Below, piece by piece: positions 32,926 through 41,957 of a stretch of 64,000 nucleotides of DNA. Both the position numbers and the translations under genes were made by a program. The stretch is from Clavibacter zhangzhiyongii (lineage in GTDB: Bacteria > Actinomycetota > Actinomycetes > Actinomycetales > Microbacteriaceae), in the NCBI RefSeq assembly GCF_014775655.1, contig NZ_CP061274.1, positions 62,001 to 126,000 of the forward strand, written 5' to 3'. The notes under the pieces are model-generated. The model was not told the DNA's origin. It saw only the letters and a list, made by a program, of their open reading frames with translations, and made no database searches. Positions within the stretch are counted from its first letter, which is position 1; every line of letters begins with the position of its first letter.

Positions 32926-33974
32926 CGGGCGGGGCGGGCGCGGGCGGCGGCGCGGGCGTGGGTCGCCTGCCGGCCGACGGCGTCTGGATCGTGCGCGAGC
33001 TGCGGCTCGAGCGCACGGAGCGGGAGGTCGCGGTGCGGATCGGCGGCGGGGGCGTCGCGCTCGCCGACCCGGCCGATCCCGTGCGCGGGCGGCTCGACCT
33101 GAGCATCAGCCACGGCGTGGTCGACCGGCACGTGCACCTCGGGCTCGTCGACCCCGCCGGGTTCGCCGGATCGCCCGTCACGGCGGTCGTCGACCTCGGG
33201 TGGGATCCGGCGGAGATCGCCCGCATCGCCGCCCGCCCTCCCGCGGGCGTGACCGTCCGCTACGCGGGTCCGTTCCACACCGCCGTGGGAGGTTACCCCT
33301 CGGATCGCGCGTGGGCGCCCGCCGCCGCGGTCCGCGAGGTCGCGCGCGCGGCGGACGCGGCGGGGGCCGTCGCGGAGGCGCGCGCGGGCGGATCCGGCGC
33401 GGTCAAGATCGTGCTGCACGACGGCGGGCCGCTCCTCGCGGACGACGTGCTGGCCGCGCTGGTCGAGGCCGCGCACGCCGCGGGCATGCGGGCGGCCGTG
33501 CACGCGGAGGGCGCCGGCCAGGCCGGGCGGGCGATCCGCGCGGGCGCCGACGTGCTCGTGCACGTCCCGTGGACCGAGCGGCTCGACGACGCCACGCTGC
33601 GGGAGTCCGCGGCGCGCGACGTGCTCTGGATCTCGACCCTGGCCATCCACGACGGCGCCGACCTCGCGACGGCCCTCGACAACGCGCGCCGGTACGCCGC
33701 GCTCGGCGGGCGGATCGCCTACGGCACCGACCTCGGCAACGGCGACCTCCCCGTGGGCCTGAACGCCCGCGAGGTGGAGCTGCTCGGCGAGGTCGGCCTC
33801 CGCGGCGCCGCGCTCCTGGCCGCGGTGCTCGGCAGCGCGCCCGGCCGCATCGAGCACGCCCTCGCGAGCGCCGAGCCGCTGCCGTCCGTCGCCGACGCGA
33901 CCGCGGACGACCTCGTCGCGTGGCTCCGCGACGCGCACCGGCTCAGTCCGCGCGACCTGCCGCCGACGGCCTGA
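32922..33974 (+). CDS. Amidohydrolase-family metal-dependent hydrolase
   Basis: A 350-residue protein with amidohydrolase landmarks in order: HxH in VVDRHVHLGLVD (about 67-69), a Lys in AVKIVLHDGG (possible carbamylated bridge), His in AAVHAEGAGQ, His in DVLVHVPWTE, and Asp in RIAYGTDLGNGD. These are the metal ligands and catalytic Asp of the superfamily, so a zinc or iron enzyme cleaving C-N or C-O bonds is expected; substrate unknown. ATG overlaps the GH18 stop, so it is coupled to that gene. Confidence 0.8.
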   Translation: MTGGAGAGGGAGVGRLPADGVWIVRELRLERTEREVAVRIGGGGVALADPADPVRGRLDLSISHGVVDRHVHLGLVDPAGFAGSPVTAVVDLGWDPAEIARIAARPPAGVTVRYAGPFHTAVGGYPSDRAWAPAAAVREVARAADAAGAVAEARAGGSGAVKIVLHDGGPLLADDVLAALVEAAHAAGMRAAVHAEGAGQAGRAIRAGADVLVHVPWTERLDDATLRESAARDVLWISTLAIHDGADLATALDNARRYAALGGRIAYGTDLGNGDLPVGLNAREVELLGEVGLRGAALLAAVLGSAPGRIEHALASAEPLPSVADATADDLVAWLRDAHRLSPRDLPPTA

Positions 33975-34222
33975 CGCCGGCCCGCCCGCCGGCCCGCCCG
34001 CCGGGCGTCTCGTGAACGCTCGCCGGGCATCCGCCCGCGATCGGGCCGCGTCGCCGGATGCGCGCCTACGGTGGGGCGACCCCTGAACGCCGGGCCAGCG
34101 CGGCACCCGCCGCCCGCACGACGGAGAGCACGCTCTCCGGCACACCCGCCCCTCCGCGCGGACCACCGCCGTCGGCGGCCGGACGCCGGCAGGGCGGATC
34201 CGCCCGCTCCCCCAGGATCCCC

Positions 34223-34963
34223 ATGCGCCGACTGCTCCCCCGTCTCCTGCCCGTGCTCGCCCTCCCCGGCATCGCCGCCCGCGGGGCGGAGTTCCTCTTC
34301 CGCCGCTCGGACGCGTCCGGCGACATCCACCCCGACGACGCGCGCCAGGGCACGGTCGAGGGCCCGGATCCCGACCGCATCGCCGTCGTGGGCGAGACCG
34401 GCATGATCAGCCTCGGCGTGCGCACGCACCAGATCGCCCTGCCCGCGTTCCTCGCCCGCCACCACGCGGCGCGCACGGGACGCGGCGTCGTCTGGTCGAT
34501 CGCGCCCCTGCCGGGCTCGCGGCTCCGCGAAGCGTCCGCCGTCATCGCCGGCGCCGAGTGCGACCTCGTCCGCGTGGACGCCGTGGTGCTTCTGGTCGGC
34601 ATCACCGACGTGCTGCGCGTCACCTCCGTGCGCGCGTGGGGCCGGCAGATGCGGAGCGCGATCGACGCCCTGCGCGAGCACCTGCCGCGGGACGCGTGGA
34701 TCCTCGTCGCCGACATCCCGCCCCTCGACAACGCCGGGAGCCTGTCGCGGCCGGCGCGGCTCGCCGCCGGGATCCACGCGGAGGCGCTCAACCGGCGCAC
34801 CCGCGAAGTCATCGACGGCCTGGGGTTCACCCGCGCGATCACCTTCCCCGAGGAGCTCACGCGCTCGCTGTGGCGGCCCGAGGGGGAGGAGAGCCGCTAC
34901 CAGGGCACCTACCGGACGTGGGGCGCGCACCTCGCCGACGCGCTCGTCGAGGCGCGCGGCTGA
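34223..34963 (+). CDS. SGNH/GDSL hydrolase-like protein
   Basis: A 246-residue protein, possibly exported or membrane-tethered (MRRLLPRLLPVLALPGIAA start, weak signal). RIAVVGETGMISLGV near residue 55 aligns with the first SGNH block, though the expected GDS/GES serine is replaced by Thr and Gly. LLVGITDVLR matches the block III N/D region. The C-terminal YRTWGAHLADAL lacks the usual DxxH. The fold is likely but activity is doubtful. It stands alone between the amidohydrolase gene and the iron operon. Confidence 0.6.
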   Translation: MRRLLPRLLPVLALPGIAARGAEFLFRRSDASGDIHPDDARQGTVEGPDPDRIAVVGETGMISLGVRTHQIALPAFLARHHAARTGRGVVWSIAPLPGSRLREASAVIAGAECDLVRVDAVVLLVGITDVLRVTSVRAWGRQMRSAIDALREHLPRDAWILVADIPPLDNAGSLSRPARLAAGIHAEALNRRTREVIDGLGFTRAITFPEELTRSLWRPEGEESRYQGTYRTWGAHLADALVEARG

Positions 34964-35007
34964 TCCCCTCCGGAGGGCCGTGCGGGGCCGCGGCTTGTCC
35001 CCGCGGC

Positions 35008-35026
35008 TGAGGTTAGGCTAACCTCA
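35008..35026. promoter_or_regulatory. IdeR/DtxR iron box
   Basis: Perfect 19-bp palindrome TGAGGTTAGGCTAACCTCA, matching the IdeR/DtxR consensus (TTAGGTTAGSCTAACCTAA) closely. It ends 6 bp before the GTG of the siderophore ATPase gene, so it overlaps the transcription start. Iron-loaded repressor should shut the operon. Confidence 0.92.
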
Positions 35027-35032
35027 CCAATC

Positions 35033-35941
35033 GTGACCTCCCCCGCCTCGACCGCCCCGGTCCCGCGCGCCGCCGAGCCGGCCCGGCCGCATCCGACGGC
35101 GGCGGGTCCCGCCGGATCCGCCCTCGCGGCCCGCGACGTCACGGTCGCGTACGGCGACACGGAGGTCGTGCACGGCGCCGGCCTCGAGATCCGCCCGGGC
35201 TGCGTCACCGTGCTCGTCGGCCCGAACGGCAGCGGCAAGTCGACCCTCCTGCGCACCATGGCCCGGCTGCAGGCGGCCCGCTCCGGATCCCTCGCGCTCG
35301 TCGAGGAGGGGGCGGGTGCCGAGACCGACGCCCTCGACCTCTCCCTCCGCCGCTTCGCCCGCCGCGTCGCGCTCCTCACCCAGGGTCGGCCGACGCCCGG
35401 CGGCCTCAGCGTCCGCGACGTCGTCGAGTTCGGCCGCTACCCGCACCGCGGCCGCTTCGGCGGGGCGGATCCCGAGGGCCGCGCCGCCGTCGACCGCGCG
35501 CTCGACCTCACGGGCCTCGTCGCCCTCGCCGACCGCGGCGTCGACCAGCTCTCCGGCGGCCAGCTCCAGCGCGTCTGGCTCGCGAGCTGCCTCGCCCAGG
35601 AGACCGGCGTGCTCCTGCTCGACGAGCCCACCACCTACCTCGACCTGCGCTACCAGGTCGAGCTCCTCGACCTCGTGCGCGACCTCGCCGACGACGGACG
35701 CATCGCCGTCGGCGTGGTGCTGCACGACCTCGATCAGGCCGCGGCGCTCGCGGACACCGTCGCGCTGCTGCACGACGGCCGGATCGTGAAGACCGGCACC
35801 CCCGCCGAGGTGCTCACCCCCGACCTCCTCACGGAGGTCTACGGCATCCCCGTCGAGGTCCACGCGGACCCGACGACGGGCAGCCTGCGCACCCGCGCGG
35901 TCGCCCGCCACCACCACAGGAACGAGAGGCTCCACCCGTGA
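35033..35941 (+). CDS. Iron-siderophore ABC transporter, ATPase (FecE type)
   Basis: A 302-residue ATPase. Walker A GPNGSGKS at 63-70, signature LSGGQ at 173-177, Walker B VLLLDEP at 193-199, H-loop His231 (VVLHDLDQA). The first 30 residues are an Ala/Pro tail. Energises the permease encoded two genes on. GTG 35033 lies 6 bp after the iron box; with no room for a ribosome site the transcript may be leaderless. GTGA overlap with the binding-protein gene. Iron-regulated through the box. Confidence 0.93.
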   Translation: MTSPASTAPVPRAAEPARPHPTAAGPAGSALAARDVTVAYGDTEVVHGAGLEIRPGCVTVLVGPNGSGKSTLLRTMARLQAARSGSLALVEEGAGAETDALDLSLRRFARRVALLTQGRPTPGGLSVRDVVEFGRYPHRGRFGGADPEGRAAVDRALDLTGLVALADRGVDQLSGGQLQRVWLASCLAQETGVLLLDEPTTYLDLRYQVELLDLVRDLADDGRIAVGVVLHDLDQAAALADTVALLHDGRIVKTGTPAEVLTPDLLTEVYGIPVEVHADPTTGSLRTRAVARHHHRNERLHP

Positions 35942-36927
35942 TCACGAGACGACGAACCCTGGCGATGACCGCCCTCGCCGCCGCGGCAGCGCTCACGCTG
36001 ACCGCATGCGGCACCACCGAGGAGGCATCCACGGGCGCCGGATCCACCCCGAGCGGCGAGGGGATCACCCTCACCGACGGCACGGGCGCGGAGGTCACGC
36101 TCGACGGGCCCGCGACCAAGGTCGTCGGCACCGAGTGGAACGTCGTGGAGAACCTCGTGTCGCTGGGCGTGGATCCCGTCGGCGTCGCGGACGTCGCGGG
36201 CTACGGCGCCTGGTCGTCGGCCGTCCCGCTCGTGAACGAGCCCGCCGACATCGGCACGCGCGGCGAGCCGAGCGTGGAGACCATCGCGTCGCTCGCGCCC
36301 GACCTCATCGTCGCGACCACCGACCTGCCCGCGGACGCCGTCGAGCAGCTGAAGGCCATCGCACCCGTGCTGCAGGTGAAGTCGGCGGACGGCACCAAGC
36401 AGATCCAGCAGAGCGAGGACAACCTCGAGCTCATCGCGAAGGCGACGGGCACCGAGGACAAGGCGACCCAGGTCATCGACGCCTACGACCAGGCCGTCAC
36501 CGACGCCAAGGCGAAGCTCGACGCGGCCGGCCTGGCGGGGGCGGAGTTCCTGTTCGCGGACGCCTACGTCGACGCCGGCGCCGTCACCGTCCGCCCGTTC
36601 GGGAAGGGCTCGCTCATCGGCGACGTGACCGCCGAGCTCGGCCTCGAGAACGCGTGGACGGGCGAGGTCGACCCCGCCTACGGCCTCGGGTCCACCGACG
36701 TCGAGGGCCTCACGACCGTCGGCGACGTGCAGTTCGTCTACAACGCGAACGCCACCCAGGGCGACGACCCCTTCGCGACCCAGCTCGCGGGCAACGCGGT
36801 CTGGCAGTCCCTCCCGTTCGTGAAGGCGGGCGAGGTGCACCGCATGCCCGAGGGCGTGTGGGTCTTCGGCGGCCCGGCGTCCATGACGGCGTACGCGGAG
36901 GACCTCGCCGACCTGCTCGTCGGCTGA
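35938..36927 (+). CDS. Iron-siderophore ABC transporter, substrate-binding lipoprotein
   Basis: A 329-residue precursor. MITRRRTLAM-type leader with lipobox LTAC near residue 24 (LTLTACGTT). The mature part is a type III periplasmic-binding fold (about 45-329): TWNVVENLVSLGVDPVGVADV-like start, SVETIASLAPDLIV, and late GEVHRMPEGVWVFGGPAS. It captures ferric siderophore outside and delivers it to the double permease. Its GTG overlaps the ATPase stop; the permease ATG is 22 bp after its stop. Confidence 0.92.
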   Translation: MITRRRTLAMTALAAAAALTLTACGTTEEASTGAGSTPSGEGITLTDGTGAEVTLDGPATKVVGTEWNVVENLVSLGVDPVGVADVAGYGAWSSAVPLVNEPADIGTRGEPSVETIASLAPDLIVATTDLPADAVEQLKAIAPVLQVKSADGTKQIQQSEDNLELIAKATGTEDKATQVIDAYDQAVTDAKAKLDAAGLAGAEFLFADAYVDAGAVTVRPFGKGSLIGDVTAELGLENAWTGEVDPAYGLGSTDVEGLTTVGDVQFVYNANATQGDDPFATQLAGNAVWQSLPFVKAGEVHRMPEGVWVFGGPASMTAYAEDLADLLVG

Positions 36928-36949
36928 TCCCGCCCGTCCTCCCGATCCG

Positions 36950-39106
36950 ATGACCGCTCCCGCCCGCACCGCGCCCCCGCCGGCCGACGCGCCCGTCGCG
37001 TCCGCCGAGCGGGTGGCCGTCCCGGCCCCCGTCCCGTCGCTCGCCGCCGTCGCGCGCGCCGACGGGGCGGGCCGGATCCCGGTGCGAGCGATCGCGGTCG
37101 TCGGCCTCCTCGCGCTCGTCGTGGCGGTGCTCGCGGTGATCGACGTCACCCAGGGCACCGCCGCGGTCGGGCCGCGCGAGGTGTGGGACGCCCTCCTCGG
37201 CCGCGCGACGCCGGGCGACGCGTCCGTCGTGGTCGCGTCGCGGCTGCCGCGCATGGCCGCGGGGATCCTCGTCGGCCTCGCCCTCGGCGCCGCCGGCGCC
37301 GCGCTCCAGACCGTGAGCCGCAACGTGCTCGCCTCGCCCGACACCCTCGCCGTGAACGCGGGCGCCTACGCCGCCCTCGCGGTCGCGGCGGTCACCGGGC
37401 TGACCCTGCCGGTGCTCGCGGGCGCGGGCGTCGCGTTCGTCGGCGGGCTCGTCGCGGCGGCGATCGTGCTCGCGGTCTCGGGCCTCGGATCCGGCACCGT
37501 GCGCCTCGTGCTGGCGGGCAGCGCGCTCGCGCTCGGCCTCGGATCCGTCACCAGCGCGCTCCTCCTCCTCTTCCCGCAGCGCACCGGCGGCCTCTACCGC
37601 TGGGGCCAGGGCGGCATCGGGCAGAACGGCTTCGAGGCGGTCGCCCAGATGGCGCCCGTCGTGGTCGTCGCGCTCGTGATCCTGCTGCTGCTCACCCGCC
37701 GGCTCGACGCGCTCGGGCTAGGCGACGACGCCGCCCGCAGCCTCGGCGTCGACGTGCGCGCGACCCGCGTGCTCGCCGTGCTCGCCTCCGTCCTCCTCGC
37801 CGCCGCGGCCGTCACGGTCGCCGGCCCGATCGGCTTCGTCGGCCTGTACGCGCCCGCGTTCGTGCGGCCGCTCCGCCGGCTCGTGCCGGGCGTCCGCCGC
37901 TCGTGGGTCTTCATCCCCGTCGCGGGCCTGATGGGCGCGGCCGTCGTGCTGCTCGCCGACGTGCTGCTGCGCGCGGTCCTCGGCGCCGAGGCGTCCGTGG
38001 CGGTGCCGACCGGGCTCGTCACCTCCCTCATCGGTGCCATCGTGCTCGTGGTGCTCGCCGTCCGCGCCCGCGACAGCGCGACGCCCGCGCCCACCGAGCG
38101 GCACGGCGTGGTCACCCGCCGCCGCGTCGCGCTCGTGGTCGGCGCGCTGGTCGCGGTGCTCGTCGGCCTGCTCGTCGCGTCCGTCCTCCTCGGCGACGCG
38201 AAGCTGCTCCTCGGCGACGTCGTGAACGGGATCCGCGGCACCGCCGGCCCCGTCGTCAGCTACGTGCTCGACACCCGCGTGCCCCGCGTGCTCGCCGCCG
38301 TGCTCGCGGGCGCGGCGCTCGCGCTCGCCGGCGTGCTCGTGCAGGCCGTGACGCGGAACCCGCTCGCCGATCCCGCGATCCTCGGCGTCTCCGGCGGCGC
38401 GGGCCTCGGCGCCGTGCTGTTCGTGACCACCGCGCCTCTCGCGTCCGGCTGGGGCATCGCGGGCGCGGCCGGCGTGGGCGCGTTCGCCGCGGCGGGCGTC
38501 GTGTTCGGCCTGGCCGCGCGCGGCGGCTTCCCGCAGAACAGGCTCGTGCTCATCGGCGTCGGCGTCTCGGCGGGCACGGCCGCGGCGATCAGCATGATCA
38601 TCGTGCTCACCGACCCCTTCAACGGGGCGAAGGCGCTGACCTGGCTCTCCGGATCCACGTACGGCCGCGGCCTCGACGACGCCCTGCCGGTGCTCGTCGC
38701 CCTCGCGCTCGCCGTGGCGCTCGCGGCCCCGCGGCACCGGATGCTCGACCTCGTCGCCCTCGACGACGACACCCCGCGCCTCCTCGGCGTCGGCCTCGGC
38801 CGCTCGCGCCTCCTCGCCCTCTCGATCGCGGTCGTGCTCACGGCCACGGCGGTCGCGGCGGTCGGCGTGATCGGCTTCGTCGGCCTGGTCGCGCCGCACG
38901 CAGCCCGCGCGCTCGTCGGCTCGCGGCACGCGCGCGTGCTGCCGGTCGCGATCCTGCTCGGCGCCGCCCTCGTGACCCTCGCCGACCTGCTCGGCCGCAC
39001 CGTGATCGCCCCCGCCCAGCTCGGCGCCGGCCTCGTGACCGCCCTCGTCGGCACGCCGTACTTCGTGTGGCTGCTGTGGCGCGGGCGGGCGGCGCGGGGG
39101 CGGTAG
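36950..39106 (+). CDS. Fused double FecCD permease (FhuB-like)
   Basis: A 718-residue membrane protein made of two FecCD halves (about 40-370 and 395-715), together about 18-20 helices. Both halves carry the family marks: SRLPRMAAGILVGLALGAAGAALQ versus TRVPRVLAAVLAGAALALAGVLVQAVTRNPLADPAILG, and GPIGFVGLYAPAFVRPL versus GVIGFVGLVAPHAARALV. FhuB in other bacteria is a similar fusion, while most actinobacterial siderophore permeases are two genes. Works with the ATPase and lipoprotein upstream. Confidence 0.93.
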   Translation: MTAPARTAPPPADAPVASAERVAVPAPVPSLAAVARADGAGRIPVRAIAVVGLLALVVAVLAVIDVTQGTAAVGPREVWDALLGRATPGDASVVVASRLPRMAAGILVGLALGAAGAALQTVSRNVLASPDTLAVNAGAYAALAVAAVTGLTLPVLAGAGVAFVGGLVAAAIVLAVSGLGSGTVRLVLAGSALALGLGSVTSALLLLFPQRTGGLYRWGQGGIGQNGFEAVAQMAPVVVVALVILLLLTRRLDALGLGDDAARSLGVDVRATRVLAVLASVLLAAAAVTVAGPIGFVGLYAPAFVRPLRRLVPGVRRSWVFIPVAGLMGAAVVLLADVLLRAVLGAEASVAVPTGLVTSLIGAIVLVVLAVRARDSATPAPTERHGVVTRRRVALVVGALVAVLVGLLVASVLLGDAKLLLGDVVNGIRGTAGPVVSYVLDTRVPRVLAAVLAGAALALAGVLVQAVTRNPLADPAILGVSGGAGLGAVLFVTTAPLASGWGIAGAAGVGAFAAAGVVFGLAARGGFPQNRLVLIGVGVSAGTAAAISMIIVLTDPFNGAKALTWLSGSTYGRGLDDALPVLVALALAVALAAPRHRMLDLVALDDDTPRLLGVGLGRSRLLALSIAVVLTATAVAAVGVIGFVGLVAPHAARALVGSRHARVLPVAILLGAALVTLADLLGRTVIAPAQLGAGLVTALVGTPYFVWLLWRGRAARGR

Positions 39107-39134
39107 GGGCGGCGGCGCCGCGTAGGTTCGGGGC

Positions 39135-39779
39135 ATGACCCGACGCATGGCCGACGACGACTTCCGCACCTCGCAGGAGGACACGGCCGAGACCGCGCCG
39201 CACATGGCGCCGATCAACGCGTTCGTCGCCGCGATCTCGGAGCCGGACCCGGAGGGGTTCGTCCCCCGCATCGCCCCGCACCACGGCGGCACCGACGCGC
39301 GCGTCCTCAGCGTCCTGCGGGATCCCGGGCCGGCGACGCAGGTGGGCGTCGGATCCGGCTTCCTCAGCATCGAGAACGACGACCCGACCGCGGAGCGTCA
39401 GGCCGCGCTGTTCTCCGAGCACGGGATCCGCGACCGCGACGTGATGCCGTGGAACGCGTACCCCTGGTACATCAACGCGGCGCCGGATGCGGCGCAGGGG
39501 CGCGTGGGAGCCCGGGCGCTCGTGGAGCTCGTGGCGCTCCTGCCGGACCTCGAGGTCGTGCTGCTGCAGGGCCGCGACGCCGAGCGGATCTGGCGCTACG
39601 CGGTCGAGCTGGACGGGACGCTCGCCGAGGGGATCCGCTTCCCCGTCGTCGCGACCATCCACCCCGGTCGCCAGGCGCTCTTCCACCCCGACCCGGAGGT
39701 GCGGGCCGAGCGGCAGGAGCGTCAGGCGACCGCGTTCGCCGAGGTCGGGTCGATCCTCGCGAGGGGACGCGCATCGTGA
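39135..39779 (+). CDS. Uracil-DNA glycosylase superfamily protein
   Basis: A 214-residue protein. VLSVLRDPGPA, WNAYPWYIN (about 101-109), VLLQGRDAERIW and TIHPGRQALFHPD follow the order of motifs in UDG-superfamily members (water-activating, base-stacking and His-Pro loop). Substrate range is unknown; single-strand or mismatch repair is possible. ATG 39135 lies 28 bp after the permease stop, with an alternative ATG at 39147. Not part of the iron operon by function. Confidence 0.75.
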   Translation: MTRRMADDDFRTSQEDTAETAPHMAPINAFVAAISEPDPEGFVPRIAPHHGGTDARVLSVLRDPGPATQVGVGSGFLSIENDDPTAERQAALFSEHGIRDRDVMPWNAYPWYINAAPDAAQGRVGARALVELVALLPDLEVVLLQGRDAERIWRYAVELDGTLAEGIRFPVVATIHPGRQALFHPDPEVRAERQERQATAFAEVGSILARGRAS

Positions 39780-39819
39780 GCGCGTCCCCGGGCGGATCCC
39801 GCGCGAGGAGGATGGACCC

Positions 39820-40203
39820 ATGACCGCCCTCCCCGCGACCGACATCGCCGCCGAGCTCCGCCAGGTGACCGCCCACTGGACCCCGCGAGTCGTCGGGCGG
39901 GTGAACGACCAGTACGTGAAGGTCGCGAAGCTCCTCGGCGAGCTCACCTGGCACGCGCACGACGCGGAGGACGAGATGTTCCTCGTGATCTCGGGCCGGC
40001 TCCGGATCCAGCTGCCCGACGACGAGGAGGTCGTGCTCGGGCCCGGGCAGTTCCACGTGGTGCCGCGGGGCGTGCAGCACAACCCCGTGGCGGACGAGGA
40101 GGTGGAGATCGTCCTCATCGAGACCGTCACCACCGCCCACACCGGCGACGTGATCGTGCCGGGCACCGTCCCGGTCGAGCGGCAGGTGGGCGGCTTCCGC
40201 TGA
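39820..40203 (+). CDS. Cupin-domain protein
   Basis: A 127-residue beta-barrel protein. LTWHAHDAEDEMFLVISGRLRI (about 42-63) gives the metal-ligand motif H-x-H-x4-E, and GPGQFHVVPRGVQHNPVADEEVEIVLIE the second cupin motif with His. Likely binds a metal or small ligand; often annotated as mannose-6-phosphate isomerase-like. ATG 39820 has a strong GAGGAGG upstream. Confidence 0.85.
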   Translation: MTALPATDIAAELRQVTAHWTPRVVGRVNDQYVKVAKLLGELTWHAHDAEDEMFLVISGRLRIQLPDDEEVVLGPGQFHVVPRGVQHNPVADEEVEIVLIETVTTAHTGDVIVPGTVPVERQVGGFR

Positions 40204-40240
40204 CGCGCTGATGCGCTGACGAGCCCACGCGCCCGGCGCT

Positions 40241-40753
40241 TCAGACCAGCGCGCGCCCCATCTGGATCCGCCGCCCGAGCCGATCGAGCCCGAGCCGCGC
40301 CTCCGTCTCCGCGAGGCGGAGGTGGAAGTGCGTCACCGGCGGCTCCTCGACGAACCCGGCGCGGGAGTACGCGGGCGCGTTCCACGGGACGTCGGCGAAG
40401 GTGCGCAGCGTGATGCGCGTGTGCCCGCGCCGTCCAGCCTCCTCGGCGGTGGCCTCGACGAGCGCGCCGCCGTGCCCGCGGCGCCCGTGCTCGGGCGGCA
40501 CCGCCACCTGCTCGAGGTGCGCGAGGCCGTCGACCTCGAGCACGTGCGCGAAGCCGACGAGGGTGCCGTCGCCCACCTCCGCGTCCTCCGCGACCAGCAG
40601 GAACCCCGGCTCGGCCGCGCGCTCCGCCCCGGTCGGCGCCGGCCACCACTCGGCGGGCCGGAGCAGCTCGACGAGGATCCGGTCGGCCCGGTCCTCGATG
40701 CCCTGCAGCGCGTCGAGGTCGCGGGCGGCGGCGAGGCGGATGCGGGTGGGCAT
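40241..40753 (-). CDS. GNAT N-acetyltransferase
   Basis: A 170-residue acetyl-CoA-dependent transferase. Opening RIRLAAARDLDALQGIEDRADRI, then LEQVAVPPEHGRRGHGGALVEATAEEA, where RRGHGG is the acetyl-CoA pyrophosphate loop, and NAPAYSRAGFVEEP near the C terminus. Acceptor unknown. Its stop lies 37 bp from the convergent cupin gene. Confidence 0.88.
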   Translation of the reverse strand: MPTRIRLAAARDLDALQGIEDRADRILVELLRPAEWWPAPTGAERAAEPGFLLVAEDAEVGDGTLVGFAHVLEVDGLAHLEQVAVPPEHGRRGHGGALVEATAEEAGRRGHTRITLRTFADVPWNAPAYSRAGFVEEPPVTHFHLRLAETEARLGLDRLGRRIQMGRALV

Positions 40754-40796
40754 GTCGGGAGCGTACGCGGCAGGCGCGTCCCGATCGGTCCCGGAC

Positions 40797-41879
40797 TCAG
40801 TCGAGCGCGTGATCCGCCGCCGCGAGCAGCACGTCGAGCAGCGCCGTCAGCTCCGCCTGCGCGTGCTCCGCCGGCTCGTCCGGGAGGCTGCCGCGGCGCA
40901 TCGCCGACCCGGCGTCGAGCGCGACCACGAGGTCGGCCGCGAGCTTCCAACGCAGGGCGATCGCGGCGTCGAGGCCACGGCGCACGAGATCCAGCGGCAC
41001 GGGACCGCCGACCGCGCGGATCCCCTCGGCGTACCGGACCACGGCGTCGTCGAGCACGGCGGACACGTCGACGACCGAGGCGTCGCCGCGCCGGACGGAG
41101 GAGAACAGCAGCGACGCGAGATCCGCGCCCACTGGCCCCGGCCCCACCGACTCCCAGTCGATGAGCACGATCCCGTCGTCGTCCGCGAACACGTTGGCGC
41201 CCGTCGCGTCGTGGTGGCAGAGCGTGCTCGGCAGGCCCCCGAGCGCGGCGCGCACGTGGTCCTGGTGCGCGAGGAGCCGGGCGGCGGCCGGGATCCGCTC
41301 GCCGAGCAGCGCGGTCGCGCGCGGCCCGGGCGCGGCGAGCGCGCGCGCACCGGCCGCCGCGGCCGCGGGCTGCGCGTGCCGGTCGATCCACCCGGCGAAG
41401 AGCCACGGATCCTCAGGCGGCCGACCCAGCCAGCGTCCGGCGAGCGAACCCAGCGCCTCCGCGGCGTCGAGCAGCGTGGCCGGACCCAGCGGCCGGGGCG
41501 CCGCGTGCCGCACCTCCTCGAGCCGCAGGGTCACGCCGCCGTCCGCGTCGTGCGCCGTCCCGTGCGCGCGCGGCGCCCGGATCCCCGGGGGCAGCGCGTC
41601 GAGCAGTCCCGACCGGTAGGCCGCCAGCTCCCGGGCGCCGTTCGCGACGAGGTACGGCACGGCCAGCGCGGGCCCCTCCGTACGCTTCTCGACGAGCGAC
41701 CACGGCAGCCGCGCGCCGCCCGCGAGCACGGCCTGCCCGCGGATCCGCGTCACGGCCCGGTGCGCGAGGAACGCGTCGTACTCGAGCGGCTCGCGGCGCA
41801 CGTCCACCAGCTCGACGACCGGTCGCCCGAGGAGGTCGCCGACGGCGTCCCGCAGCCCCGCGTCCCGTCCGTCGTCCAT
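40797..41879 (-). CDS. Aminoglycoside-phosphotransferase-family kinase
   Basis: A 360-residue kinase-fold protein. STLCHHDATGANVFADDDGIVLIDWESVGPGPVGADLA contains the catalytic HxD-x4-N loop and the metal-binding Asp. The N-terminal third is a beta-rich lobe with LVEKRTEGPA. Unrelated in sequence to the kinase at 6137 apart from the fold. Substrate unknown. Confidence 0.82.
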   Translation of the reverse strand: MDDGRDAGLRDAVGDLLGRPVVELVDVRREPLEYDAFLAHRAVTRIRGQAVLAGGARLPWSLVEKRTEGPALAVPYLVANGARELAAYRSGLLDALPPGIRAPRAHGTAHDADGGVTLRLEEVRHAAPRPLGPATLLDAAEALGSLAGRWLGRPPEDPWLFAGWIDRHAQPAAAAAGARALAAPGPRATALLGERIPAAARLLAHQDHVRAALGGLPSTLCHHDATGANVFADDDGIVLIDWESVGPGPVGADLASLLFSSVRRGDASVVDVSAVLDDAVVRYAEGIRAVGGPVPLDLVRRGLDAAIALRWKLAADLVVALDAGSAMRRGSLPDEPAEHAQAELTALLDVLLAAADHALD

Positions 41880-41957
41880 CCCCCGACGCTAGCGAGCCCG
41901 CGACTGGCACGGCTGCCCCGCGGGCGGGATGATCGGGGAGACGACGGGGGAGCGCCG

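Noticed and set aside
35033-39106. Treating the iron importer as a vitamin B12 importer
   Set aside because: The FecCD/BtuC families overlap in sequence, but the IdeR box at the promoter argues for iron-siderophore uptake, and no cobalamin riboswitch is seen.
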